Under the pieces are notes generated by a model. That model saw only the letters and a program-made list of their open reading frames with translations, searched no databases and was not told where the DNA came from. From positions 1 through 42,276 of the IMG/VR virus record IMGVR_UViG_3300042475_003318: a DNA stretch of 42,276 nucleotides; one strand, given 5' to 3'. The DNA comes from a virus. Of this stretch, positions 1 through 6,660 are shown in pieces. The position numbers and the translations under genes are program-made. The stretch's first letter is position 1. Every line of letters starts with the position of its first letter.

Positions 1-206
1 AAAATCTCAAATACTCTGTGTGGGACGCAATGAAGAGTGGCCAATTCAGCCCACACAAGGACCTTATGGGTTCTATCATTGGTGGTGACCCATTCCAAGA
101 AAAGTTTACCTTTGATATGGTCACACCTGAGAATAGACCCTACTTGGAACAGTTGGCCAAGATGTTTGGTTGGGATGGCCCTGAAGACATCTTAGACGAG
201 GAATGA
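1..206 (+). CDS. C-terminal end of a phage protein, paralogue of the product at 1347-1796 (5' partial)
   Basis: The reading frame is open to the left edge, so the true start lies outside the window. The visible end resembles the C-terminus of the protein at 1347-1796: both carry a DPF...(D/E)MTP..(R/K)PY(L/I)...A(K/R)(M/V)F stretch followed by an acidic tail. The two are probably paralogues made by duplication. Since the 1347 protein begins with a candidate head-targeting peptide, this one may be an internal-head protein too, but its N-terminus cannot be seen. It overlaps the next gene by 4 nt (ATGA), so the two are likely translationally coupled. Function unknown. Confidence 0.7.
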   Translation, partial: NLKYSVWDAMKSGQFSPHKDLMGSIIGGDPFQEKFTFDMVTPENRPYLEQLAKMFGWDGPEDILDEE

Positions 207-904
207 AACGACTAGTATACACCGTTGCGTATGGCGATTTGCACCAGAAGATGGGCGAGATCACTCACCCTCTTATGGCCCTGTATGCAGCCCGACATGG
301 GGCTGACTTCAAGGTGGTTGGCACCCAGGATCGGATCCATCCACACGCCCACCCATCCTATGAGGATTTCCAGATACCCAGTTGGTTGGACACCTATGAT
401 GAGATCGTCCACTTGGACACTGACCTGGTAATCGCCAATGACACACCGTGGCTACTAACACAGTCAGGCGGCATGATGTGCGCCACTGATGAGTCCTTCT
501 TTGGTGGCATATCTGATACCAGGACCCCATACCTGATCAACTACGCAGTTCATAGTGGAAAACCCATATCCACAGATGCAGAGGGACGCATGGGTTTTCC
601 AGTGCGTTACTTCAACCTGGGTGTGTTTGGTGTCACGGCCAAAGACAAGGCCCTGTGGACCGACCCTGAGGGATTTTGGAATGATGGCATGGGCCACCAG
701 ACTTTTATCAACTACCGGATTATAGCTGGCAAGCATCCCGTCAGAGATCTGGGCCAAGATTTCAACGCGCTGGTCTACTCTTGGAACAGGTATCCCAATC
801 ATCAGTCAGCCTACATCATCCATTATGCAGGAATGAGAGAACAGGCCTGGTTGTTAGACAGGGCAAGGAATGACATCAAGAAACTGGAGGAATATGGCCG
901 CTAA
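203..904 (+). CDS. Glycosyltransferase, GT-A fold, DxD type
   Basis: A 233-residue protein with the layout of small GT-A enzymes: an N-terminal beta strand (MKRLVYTVAYG), then HLDTDLVI near residue 74. This DxD motif binds the metal and nucleotide-sugar diphosphate. Later motifs include FNLGVFG and a Gly-His-Gln segment typical of GT8-like folds. It probably transfers a sugar from a nucleotide donor, but donor and acceptor cannot be read from sequence. It overlaps both neighbours and opens a run of sugar-related genes. The first ~40 residues resemble the broken gene at 11658-11825 and, less closely, the minus-strand GT at 34061-35095, pointing to a lineage expanded within this genome. Confidence 0.7.
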   Translation: MKRLVYTVAYGDLHQKMGEITHPLMALYAARHGADFKVVGTQDRIHPHAHPSYEDFQIPSWLDTYDEIVHLDTDLVIANDTPWLLTQSGGMMCATDESFFGGISDTRTPYLINYAVHSGKPISTDAEGRMGFPVRYFNLGVFGVTAKDKALWTDPEGFWNDGMGHQTFINYRIIAGKHPVRDLGQDFNALVYSWNRYPNHQSAYIIHYAGMREQAWLLDRARNDIKKLEEYGR

Positions 905-1343
905 TACCACTAGCAGAATCCTTGGTGAGGCCAAACGTAACGTAAGGCCTCCCGCAGACTCGGAGCGTACGAACACATGGCCTGCTCTCCACTATGCCAC
1001 AAATGTGATCAAAGGCCGATTCCCAGAAGGTGAGGACGCCATCGCCGAGAACCCTATAGCCTCCCACAACTACGCCACAGAGGTGATCAAAGGCCGATTC
1101 CCAGAAGGTGAGGACGCCATTGCGACAAGTCCAGCCCATGCCTGGTATGCTGTCAACTATGCCCTGAATGTTATCAAGGGCCGTTGGCCAGAGGCGGAGA
1201 AGGCCATTGCTCGCTCTCTGAAGGATGCCTTAGAGGATGACCGTGATGCTGCGATCGAAGTGGTCTATGCATACCTCAAAGCTTTTCCAGAGGCCAAACT
1301 CGAATGGATCATGAACGGCTGGCTTGACTGGCTCGATACTTAG
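894..1343 (+). CDS. Repeat protein with candidate capsid-targeting peptide
   Basis: I chose ATG 894 over the in-frame ATG 870 because it gives the N-terminus MAANTTSRILGE|A. That matches the short leader with an (I/L)xE cleavage site found on four other proteins here and on T4 internal-head proteins. The body has three copies of a ~26-residue unit, consensus YA..VIKGR(F/W)PE.E.AIA; two are almost identical in DNA. The unit looks helical and is familiar from phage and bacterial repeat proteins of unknown role. The acidic C-terminus is Trp-rich. It overlaps the upstream GT gene by 11 nt. My inference is an internal-head protein; without the leader it would be just a repeat protein. Confidence 0.65.
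   Translation: MAANTTSRILGEAKRNVRPPADSERTNTWPALHYATNVIKGRFPEGEDAIAENPIASHNYATEVIKGRFPEGEDAIATSPAHAWYAVNYALNVIKGRWPEAEKAIARSLKDALEDDRDAAIEVVYAYLKAFPEAKLEWIMNGWLDWLDT
1005..1120 (+). repeat. Two exact 38-bp direct repeats, 78-bp period
   Basis: Positions 1005-1042 and 1083-1120 are identical. Each begins GTGATCAAAGGCCGATTCCC and the period is 26 codons. They encode the repeat unit of the protein at 894-1343. A third, diverged copy follows near 1168. Identity at the DNA level suggests a recent duplication or gene conversion. Confidence 0.9.
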
Positions 1344-1346
1344 TCC

Positions 1347-1796
1347 ATGAACTCTGTTGACAGAATACTGGGTGAGTCCACATCCAAGGCCTTTAATGAC
1401 CTCATGGAGCTGTGCTCGAAGGTTCTTGCTGGTGAACCGGACAGTGGCAAGATACAGGACCTTTTCATGAACTACAAGAACGTTCATGGAGCCAGTCGAG
1501 CACTGTCAAACAACTTTGAGGGTCTGATATTCTCAGCCAGTGACATCGAGGACGAGGACAGATACAGAGTATACCTCAGGGATCTTTTCTACTCGGTGAT
1601 TGAGACCGTGCAGTCTGGTGAAATAGCCATGGGTGATTTGACTGACCTCATAATGCAAAGTGACCCATTTGGTGAGGGCCCTGATCTAAGAGAGATGACA
1701 CCCAAGTCCAAGCCATACATTGATGCCATTGCCCGTGTCTTCAATGCCACACCTGATGAGGTGATGTCTGTGGCCAAATACTCGCCACAGATTTAG
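1347..1796 (+). CDS. Candidate internal-head protein with T4-like capsid-targeting peptide
   Basis: A 149-residue acidic, mostly helical protein. Its start, MNSVDRILGE|S, matches the N-terminal pattern of the products at 894, 20115 and 29900. The LGE tripeptide fits the (L/I)xE rule of the T4 prohead protease, so the first ten residues may be a removable targeting leader. The C-terminal third is paralogous to the gene fragment at the left edge of the window. No enzymatic motif is visible. The start follows the previous stop by 3 nt and lacks a Shine-Dalgarno sequence. Function is inferred only from the leader. Confidence 0.65.
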   Translation: MNSVDRILGESTSKAFNDLMELCSKVLAGEPDSGKIQDLFMNYKNVHGASRALSNNFEGLIFSASDIEDEDRYRVYLRDLFYSVIETVQSGEIAMGDLTDLIMQSDPFGEGPDLREMTPKSKPYIDAIARVFNATPDEVMSVAKYSPQI

Positions 1797-1801
1797 ACTT
1801 T

Positions 1802-1990
1802 ATGTCAGATAGCACCCATAAAGCACCACGCAGCACATTTAGAGTCGCCACAGACTCCAACGAATTCTACATCCCGTATGGCACGGACAAGATGATCAAC
1901 GAGAAGTACAAGGAGTGGAAGAAGAGACGTGAGGGCCTCAGCTCGTCCACCACCCACATCAAGTTTTACCCCAGATCCCACAAGATATGA
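1802..1990 (+). CDS. Small hypothetical protein
   Basis: A 62-residue polar, basic protein with no recognised motif. It is tightly placed: 5 nt after the previous stop, with its own stop overlapping the next start (ATGA at 1987). That spacing, more than sequence, supports it as a gene. Confidence 0.5.
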   Translation: MSDSTHKAPRSTFRVATDSNEFYIPYGTDKMINEKYKEWKKRREGLSSSTTHIKFYPRSHKI

Positions 1991-2205
1991 GGTGCTGCTG
2001 TAGGAACCCAGACTGTACAACACGCCGCCACATCTCCAAGCAGACAGTGGAGATACTGGCCCTGAAGGCTCACATTGAGGCCCTGACCAAGACAGTGGTG
2101 GCCCTTCAGACCAAGCTCAAGGAGAGTGAACCTGCCACACCTAAGTGGACTGGTCAGAAACTCCCATGGGACTGGTCAAAAACCCCAGATGAAACAGTCG
2201 AATGA
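1987..2205 (+). CDS. Small Cys-rich, coiled-coil hypothetical protein
   Basis: A 72-residue protein. The N-terminus has four cysteines in a tight cluster (MRCCCRNPDC), possibly metal-binding. A leucine/valine heptad segment around residues 20-45 is likely a short coiled coil, and the tail is Trp/Pro-rich. It overlaps the upstream stop by 4 nt and the downstream start by 17 nt. Function unknown. Confidence 0.5.
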   Translation: MRCCCRNPDCTTRRHISKQTVEILALKAHIEALTKTVVALQTKLKESEPATPKWTGQKLPWDWSKTPDETVE

Positions 2206-2344
2206 CCTCAGTTTTAGAATCCTGATCAAGACTCAGTTCTGTTCGATCAGTCGGAATTACTACGTGTGGTGGGGTAACAAGTTCTACCAGTCCAACATCT
2301 CACGTGATGACCTGGTCAGAAAGGTCATTGCAGCCTCAAAATGA
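2189..2344 (+). CDS. Small hypothetical protein
   Basis: A 51-residue basic protein. I chose the internal ATG at 2189, since the longer in-frame form would lie mostly inside the upstream gene. It overlaps the next gene by ATGA at 2341, fitting a translationally coupled chain. The pattern NYYVWWGNKFYQS...LV.KVI resembles short phage proteins that read like a modified single-domain fold, but I cannot name the family. Confidence 0.45.
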   Translation: MKQSNDLSFRILIKTQFCSISRNYYVWWGNKFYQSNISRDDLVRKVIAASK

Positions 2345-3201
2345 TACTAATACTTGGTGGAACTGGCTATGTTGGCCAGAAATTTGGCAGAGCCTGCAGC
2401 AAGCTGGGCCTCGACTACTTTTCAATCTCTCGTGGCAGCTTTGACTACCATGACGAGAGTGTGCTTGAATCCGTCATAAAGGCCTACAAGCCACGCATGG
2501 TCATCAATGCTGCTGGTTTCACTGGCAAGCCTAACGTGGAGGCCTGTGAGTACCAGAAGGACGAGACCATACTTGGCAACATCATCCTGCCCATCACCGT
2601 GGCCAAGGTCTGTGCACGCAATGGAGTCACCCTGGGCCATGTCTCATCAGGCTGCATCTACGACTCAAGGACTGAGCATTTCAGGGAGGATGATGCGCCC
2701 AATTTCTGTTTTAAGACGCCTCAACATTCCTTTTACAGTGGAACCAAGGCCCAAGCTGAGGAGCTGATCAGAGGCATTTCTGGGCTCAAGCACTATACCT
2801 GGAGATTGCGCATTCCATTCGACCAGTACCACGGTCCCAGAAACTACATCACAAAGATGCTGACCTACCCCAAGCTGGTCAGTGTGCCCAACAGCCTCTC
2901 ACACCTGGATGACTTTACTGAGTCCTGCCTGCAATGCTTTATCCGTGGTGTGGAGTATGGTACCTACAACATGACCAACCCAGGTTGGATCACAGCTGAG
3001 GACTTTACCAAGATGTGGTGTGAGGTGCACGGACCTCGTAGCTTTGACTTCTGGCCATCACTGGATGAGTTCAACAAGGTGGCCAAGACTCCCAGGTCCA
3101 ACTGTGTCCTGTCCACACAGAAAGCCACCGATGCTGGTGTTGGCATGCGTCCCATCAAGGAAGCCATGATGGAGGCCATCATCAAGTATCAGAACGGATA
3201 G
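2341..3201 (+). CDS. NAD(P)-dependent sugar epimerase/reductase, RmlD-like SDR
   Basis: A 286-residue extended short-chain dehydrogenase. GGTGYVG at residues 6-12 is the dinucleotide-binding loop; NAAG near 57 and Y132-SGT-K136 give the catalytic Tyr and Lys. Overall layout and length match dTDP-4-dehydrorhamnose reductase and related sugar reductases. It likely reduces or epimerises a nucleotide-bound 4-keto sugar in the host cytoplasm. A dehydratase-type SDR at 9185 could make such a keto sugar, and glycosyltransferases surround it. The exact substrate is not determinable. It is translationally coupled to the small gene upstream and converges with the TIG protein gene. Confidence 0.75.
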   Translation: MILILGGTGYVGQKFGRACSKLGLDYFSISRGSFDYHDESVLESVIKAYKPRMVINAAGFTGKPNVEACEYQKDETILGNIILPITVAKVCARNGVTLGHVSSGCIYDSRTEHFREDDAPNFCFKTPQHSFYSGTKAQAEELIRGISGLKHYTWRLRIPFDQYHGPRNYITKMLTYPKLVSVPNSLSHLDDFTESCLQCFIRGVEYGTYNMTNPGWITAEDFTKMWCEVHGPRSFDFWPSLDEFNKVAKTPRSNCVLSTQKATDAGVGMRPIKEAMMEAIIKYQNG

Positions 3202-3202
3202 C

Positions 3203-3222
3203 CAGTTTTAACGTTAAAAACG
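3203..3222. terminator. Palindrome between convergent genes, possible bidirectional terminator
   Basis: TTTTAACGTTAAAA is a perfect 14-bp palindrome, flanked by GCC and GGC that extend the stem. It lies exactly between the stops of convergent genes at 3201 and 3226. The stem is AT-rich, so it would be a weak terminator; it could instead be a protein-binding site. Confidence 0.4.
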
Positions 3223-3225
3223 GCC

Positions 3226-3660
3226 TTATTGGTTGTAGGTAACGCTACCTATTGGAGTAACTAGCGTAAACTGAGTGGGTGGAGTTGGCAGGATCACAGC
3301 ACACTCCTGAGGTGTCATCACATAGGGAGTGTACTCGATGCCACCCACCATGATGGTGGTGTCACCCGCATAGAACTGATCACCCAGGATGTTGTACCAG
3401 TTGTCAGCGCCTGGTACATAGTAGCTGATACTAGGCGTGGCATCTGGATAGGCCACGGTGAATGAGCTAACATTCTGGCCCTCAACTGCGATGTCATAGA
3501 CACCGAGTGCAATGGATGGAACCAAGAAGATAAGGCAGTCAGGCTCATTGACTGAAACCGTCACCGGCACACCATTAAAGGTCACAGTCTTGTCAAGCAT
3601 TCCCTCGCCAGTGATTACGACGGCGGTGGTGGGTGGTCCCCAAGTAGTTTTAATCTCCAT
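3226..3660 (-). CDS. Two-domain IPT/TIG (Ig-like) protein, likely virion surface
   Basis: A 144-residue minus-strand protein made of two IPT/TIG-like beta-sandwich repeats. The first shows VVITGEGM...VTFNGVPV...VPSIALGVYDIAVEG; the second shows GDQFYAGDTTIMVGG...TP...ILP...LVTPIG. In phages such domains decorate tail, fibre or capsid proteins and bind carbohydrates or act as spacers. It is a short stand-alone unit, so it could be a decoration protein. It runs opposite to its neighbours, converging with the RmlD-like gene and diverging from the gene at 3690 across 29 bp. Confidence 0.65.
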   Translation of the reverse strand: MEIKTTWGPPTTAVVITGEGMLDKTVTFNGVPVTVSVNEPDCLIFLVPSIALGVYDIAVEGQNVSSFTVAYPDATPSISYYVPGADNWYNILGDQFYAGDTTIMVGGIEYTPYVMTPQECAVILPTPPTQFTLVTPIGSVTYNQ

Positions 3661-3689
3661 GTTCTAACTACCAACCACATCCTTGAGTT

Positions 3690-3986
3690 ATGAGTCAATC
3701 TGTACAAGAAACCATAGAGGCCATCGATGAGGATGGTCACCACGTGAGAGTGCTTCTTAGCCAACGCCACAGAGTCACAAACAAAGACATGCTGAGACTC
3801 ACCCAGTGGTTGGAAGCTGAGGGATACCTGAATGAGGGGTCTCGCAAGTTGACAGTCATCTACAGAAAAGATTCCAAGTTTACATTAGACACCCAGACGC
3901 ACAAGGTCAAGCTGTTGTTAATAGGCAATCTAGTTGCGTGGCCCATTATTTTCGCAATTGTTGCAAATTTGTTGTTCTCTAGATAG
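3690..3986 (+). CDS. Small protein with C-terminal membrane anchor
   Basis: A 98-residue protein with a polar, charged N-terminal domain of ~70 residues and one C-terminal transmembrane helix (LLLIGNLVAWPIIFAIVANLL) ending in a short basic tail. This is a tail-anchored layout with the soluble part in the host cytoplasm. It could be an inner-membrane host-takeover or lysis-control protein; no family recognised. It is the first gene right of a divergent 29-bp gap. Confidence 0.55.
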   Translation: MSQSVQETIEAIDEDGHHVRVLLSQRHRVTNKDMLRLTQWLEAEGYLNEGSRKLTVIYRKDSKFTLDTQTHKVKLLLIGNLVAWPIIFAIVANLLFSR

Positions 3987-3991
3987 AAGTT

Positions 3992-4231
3992 ATGAGTGAA
4001 AACACTGAAACCACCAAGTCAACTCAGCCCTACTACTCGCCTAAGTTCTTCAAAGGCTCGGTCGTTCGTAAGCTGATCAAGGAATCCGGTCGTCGCGTAT
4101 CGCCGGAGTTCCTCCAACTGCTGGACAAGCACATTGAGGCCAAGGTCAAGAAAGCCTGTGAGACCCACAATGGTGCGAAGAAGACCCTTGATGCCGCTGT
4201 TGCTGGCGTTGCGGGCATCAACGCTGACTGA
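3992..4231 (+). CDS. Probable histone-fold protein
   Basis: A 79-residue basic protein. After a disordered Thr/Ser N-terminus it reads as a histone fold: helix 1 SVVRKLIKES, loop 1 GRRVS, long helix 2 starting PEFLQLLDKHIEAKVKKA, loop 2 AKKT, short helix 3 LDAAVAGV. The RVS in loop 1 and KT in loop 2 sit where archaeal and single-domain bacterial/phage histones have their DNA-contacting R...T pair. Helix 3 is short. It may bind or bend phage or host DNA. It is followed by a strong terminator, so it ends a transcription unit. Confidence 0.55.
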   Translation: MSENTETTKSTQPYYSPKFFKGSVVRKLIKESGRRVSPEFLQLLDKHIEAKVKKACETHNGAKKTLDAAVAGVAGINAD

Positions 4232-4249
4232 TCCACACAACCATAGGCG

Positions 4250-4280
4250 TGATAAAGGCCCCTCACGGGGCCTTTATCAT
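4250..4280 (+). terminator. Strong hairpin terminator
   Basis: TGATAAAGGCCCC (4250-4262) and GGGGCCTTTATCA (4267-4279) form a perfect 13-bp stem with a 4-nt loop. The ends of the stem supply the A and T runs, so it could work in both directions. It follows the histone-fold gene and precedes the SDR at 4293. Confidence 0.75.
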
Positions 4281-4292
4281 GTTCTCTTACGC

Positions 4293-5168
4293 ATGAGCAA
4301 GATCTATGTTTTCGGCAGTTCTGGTTTTATCGGTCGAAGCCTGTGTGAATCCCTTAGAAAGGCCGGCCACAAGCCAATTGAGGTTGAACTTGACTCCACC
4401 CTCTCTGAGCTCAGCCCATACTCGTTGGTGATCTATTTGGCCTCATCGTCACAGCATAGTCGTACCACCTCTTCAGCCATAGCTGATCTCAGCCACTTGG
4501 ACAGTGTCTTTCAGATGGCCAGCAGGTCCAAGTCCACCGTCTGGGTGGCCTCATCCTCATCCGTCTCTGGTGGCAACACACCCCATGCCTGCTATGCCAA
4601 GTGGGCCGAGATCCTAGCTGCCCACTACAGAGCCACAGTCAGGTCAAGCTTTCTCCGAATCTACAGCGTCTATGGCCTGGGTCAGCATGACAACCTCATC
4701 CACAGATCCTTGAACGCTGGTATCAAGGGCCAGACACTTACCATCCAGAGTGGCCAGTCAATCCGTGACTGGATCCATGTGTCTGACGTGGTGGACTACA
4801 TCCAGGTCCTGGTTGAGATGTTTTTCAGCCGCAAGTCAACACCACCCGTTATGCACATCGGAACTGGTCGTGGCTTGCCTGTGAATGTGGCAGTGGACAT
4901 CATCGAAGACATGATCGACTGCAAGATCCACAGGGTGCAAGGCCATCCCATTGCTAATGAACCCCTGGTTTCCGTGGCCCAGAAAATCATTCCGGGTTGG
5001 GTTCCTAAGGTAACATTCGAACACGGAATCAGAGATACATATTTATCCTATGTCAAACAACACCACAGCGAAGAGCAACCTGGAGGAACTGAAGAGACTG
5101 GTTCAGAAGTTCGCTGTCAGGGGAATGATCAAGAGACCCAAGCCCCAAACGGCTGTGGATCCCTCTGA
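4293..5168 (+). CDS. Nucleotide-sugar SDR with altered catalytic motif
   Basis: A 291-residue extended SDR starting at ATG 4293, just after the terminator. GSSGFIG near residue 8 is the NAD(P) loop. RIYSVYG, DWIHVSDVVDYI and HIGTGRGL are typical of UDP-/dTDP-sugar epimerases and dehydratases. Unusually, the usual YxxxK reads CYAKWAE: there is no Tyr four residues before the Lys, and the serine region is a run SSSSVS. Either the active site is rearranged or the protein is no longer a standard epimerase. The last 40 residues are polar, unlike the family, and are coded in another frame of the HTH gene at 5050 (119-nt overlap). Confidence 0.65.
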   Translation: MSKIYVFGSSGFIGRSLCESLRKAGHKPIEVELDSTLSELSPYSLVIYLASSSQHSRTTSSAIADLSHLDSVFQMASRSKSTVWVASSSSVSGGNTPHACYAKWAEILAAHYRATVRSSFLRIYSVYGLGQHDNLIHRSLNAGIKGQTLTIQSGQSIRDWIHVSDVVDYIQVLVEMFFSRKSTPPVMHIGTGRGLPVNVAVDIIEDMIDCKIHRVQGHPIANEPLVSVAQKIIPGWVPKVTFEHGIRDTYLSYVKQHHSEEQPGGTEETGSEVRCQGNDQETQAPNGCGSL

Positions 5169-5286
5169 CTACCACTTCATACGTGATCTTAAACGCAGAG
5201 GCGAGTCGAACTGCCGCATTGCTGAGATCCTCAATGTAACTGAGGAGGCGCTAAAACAAACACTGGACAGCATGAATCTGTCCTAG
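5050..5286 (+). CDS. Small helix-turn-helix protein
   Basis: A 78-residue basic protein with a C-terminal segment FIRDLKRRGESNCRIAEIL followed by NVTEEALKQTL. This has the spacing of a helix-turn-helix of the sigma-factor region 4/transposase-HTH type (AEILNVTEEAL is the turn and recognition helix). It probably binds DNA and could regulate phage transcription. Its 5' half overlaps the SDR end in a different frame, and its stop overlaps the stop of the minus-strand gene at 5283. Confidence 0.5.
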   Translation: MSNNTTAKSNLEELKRLVQKFAVRGMIKRPKPQTAVDPSDYHFIRDLKRRGESNCRIAEILNVTEEALKQTLDSMNLS

Positions 5287-6026
5287 TCTATCTTGGTGGT
5301 GAGACACGATATGAACACCGCGTTGTCTCTTTGCACTATGCTGTCTGGTGACATGTCTATGGTCTCCTGCGTAAGTGGGTGACCCATAGCCATGGCTATC
5401 CAACATGGGCATGATTGGTTGCCAATGAAGTGTTGTGAGGCCGCAATGGCCACTGCAACCTCCAAGAAGTTTGCAGTGGGAAAGAAGTCCACCTTGGTGC
5501 CAAACTCCCTCTCGAAGATTTCTCTCTCGTGTTGCAGACCGATGAAGACACACTCATACTGAGACAGGAAGTGGGCCCATGGGAAATCCCAAGTGAGGTG
5601 CCTGTTGGTTCTGGAGACAGCAACCTTGCCGGACATCTTGTTTTTGGCCACCTCTGACTGATAGCCACTCACATCGATCCAAGGTGATAGGTCCACACTG
5701 TCCAGGCCAAGGTGCATGGCATGGGCCAACGCCAGAGATCGGGTGGGCAGGTACATTCGCCTGAAATCTCTGAAGTCATGGGTGAAATCCGTGGGGTTGT
5801 CCTGCCATTCCACATCTGTGATGTAGGGCAGGCTGAGCAGCAGAGGCCTCAGTGCCTCATAGGCTGATGGGATTTCAAACCACTGGCCTCTCATGGGTCT
5901 CCAGGCATGCGGTGCCAAGTGATGGTTGGTGATGATAAGCTTGCCACCACCCGACTCTCTGATGGTTGGTAATGCCGAGATGATGTCACCACAGTGACCG
6001 CTGTGTACGAATGTTCTTGTGCTCAT
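5283..6026 (-). CDS. GT-B-like (heptosyltransferase/GT9-type) glycosyltransferase
   Basis: I placed the start at the minus-strand ATG at 6026, giving 247 residues beginning MSTRTFVHSGHCGDIISALP. The GDIISALPTIRE signature is the N-terminal loop of GT9-like enzymes (HSGxxGDxxxaLP). The C-terminal half has QHEREIFEREFG and a segment FIGNQSCPCWIAMAMGHPL that matches the donor-site region where these enzymes have G.xS..x.lA.A.g.P. It likely transfers a sugar onto a glycan. It is convergent with the HTH gene (4-nt stop overlap) and its start codon overlaps that of the divergent gene at 6025. A longer frame up to 6215 exists but would run antisense through that gene. Confidence 0.65.
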   Translation of the reverse strand: MSTRTFVHSGHCGDIISALPTIRESGGGKLIITNHHLAPHAWRPMRGQWFEIPSAYEALRPLLLSLPYITDVEWQDNPTDFTHDFRDFRRMYLPTRSLALAHAMHLGLDSVDLSPWIDVSGYQSEVAKNKMSGKVAVSRTNRHLTWDFPWAHFLSQYECVFIGLQHEREIFEREFGTKVDFFPTANFLEVAVAIAASQHFIGNQSCPCWIAMAMGHPLTQETIDMSPDSIVQRDNAVFISCLTTKID

Positions 6027-6660
6027 GCGACTGCTTGTCAAGTATCCAACTAAATGGCGATGGGAGAGATTCCAACAGAATTTGTCCAGATACATAGAAC
6101 TGTCTAGGGACCCAGCCACCACTTTTCTGGTAACAGTTGACAGTGATGATCCGTGGCCCAACAACCTACCACGGCCAAAGGGTGTGCATGTTACAGTCAC
6201 ACCACCTGGAGGCAAGGTTGCAGCCGTGAATCATGGCATTCCAAGCAGTGGTTGGGACCTGCTGATGGTGGCCTCTGATGACATGACTCCACTTCAGGAG
6301 GGTTGGGACGTCACTATAAAGCGGGATTTCAAGTGCAATCCACATGCCTGGATGGTAAACTATCGCACTGAGCCACGTCTTCGTGAGTCCTGGAGAGACC
6401 TCATAACTCTGCCCATCATGAGCAAGGAGTGCTATGACCACTTTGGCTACGTCTACAACCCAGTGTACAAGTCAGAGTTTTGTGATAACGAACAGACGGA
6501 GATTGTTAGTTCTCTTGGTAGACTTGTTCATATAGACTCCACTCCCATTGTCCATGAGTGGGTCAAGTTCCAAGTGGGCGAGTTGACGAGAGTAAACATA
6601 GAGGCTGGGAAGGCTGACAGGTTTACTTATGAGTGTAGGAAGGCCAATAATTTCAAATGA
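6025..6660 (+). CDS. Glycosyltransferase, GT2-like
   Basis: A 211-residue protein starting at ATG 6025 (MRLLVKYPTKWRWERF). VTVDSDDP near residue 38 and LLMVASDDMTPLQEGWD near 85 provide acidic metal-binding motifs of GT-A family 2-type enzymes. The C-terminal His-Glu-Trp (HEWVKF) may be the catalytic-site loop. It is short for GT2, so probably a single soluble domain. Its ATG shares two bases with the divergent minus-strand start. It is coupled by ATGA to the GT15-like gene at 6657, so these enzymes may act in sequence on one glycan. Confidence 0.65.
   Translation: MRLLVKYPTKWRWERFQQNLSRYIELSRDPATTFLVTVDSDDPWPNNLPRPKGVHVTVTPPGGKVAAVNHGIPSSGWDLLMVASDDMTPLQEGWDVTIKRDFKCNPHAWMVNYRTEPRLRESWRDLITLPIMSKECYDHFGYVYNPVYKSEFCDNEQTEIVSSLGRLVHIDSTPIVHEWVKFQVGELTRVNIEAGKADRFTYECRKANNFK

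Noticed and set aside
1005-1200. CRISPR-like repeats
   Set aside because: The regularly spaced repeats are in-frame protein repeats in a coding sequence; no CRISPR array or cas gene is seen in the window.
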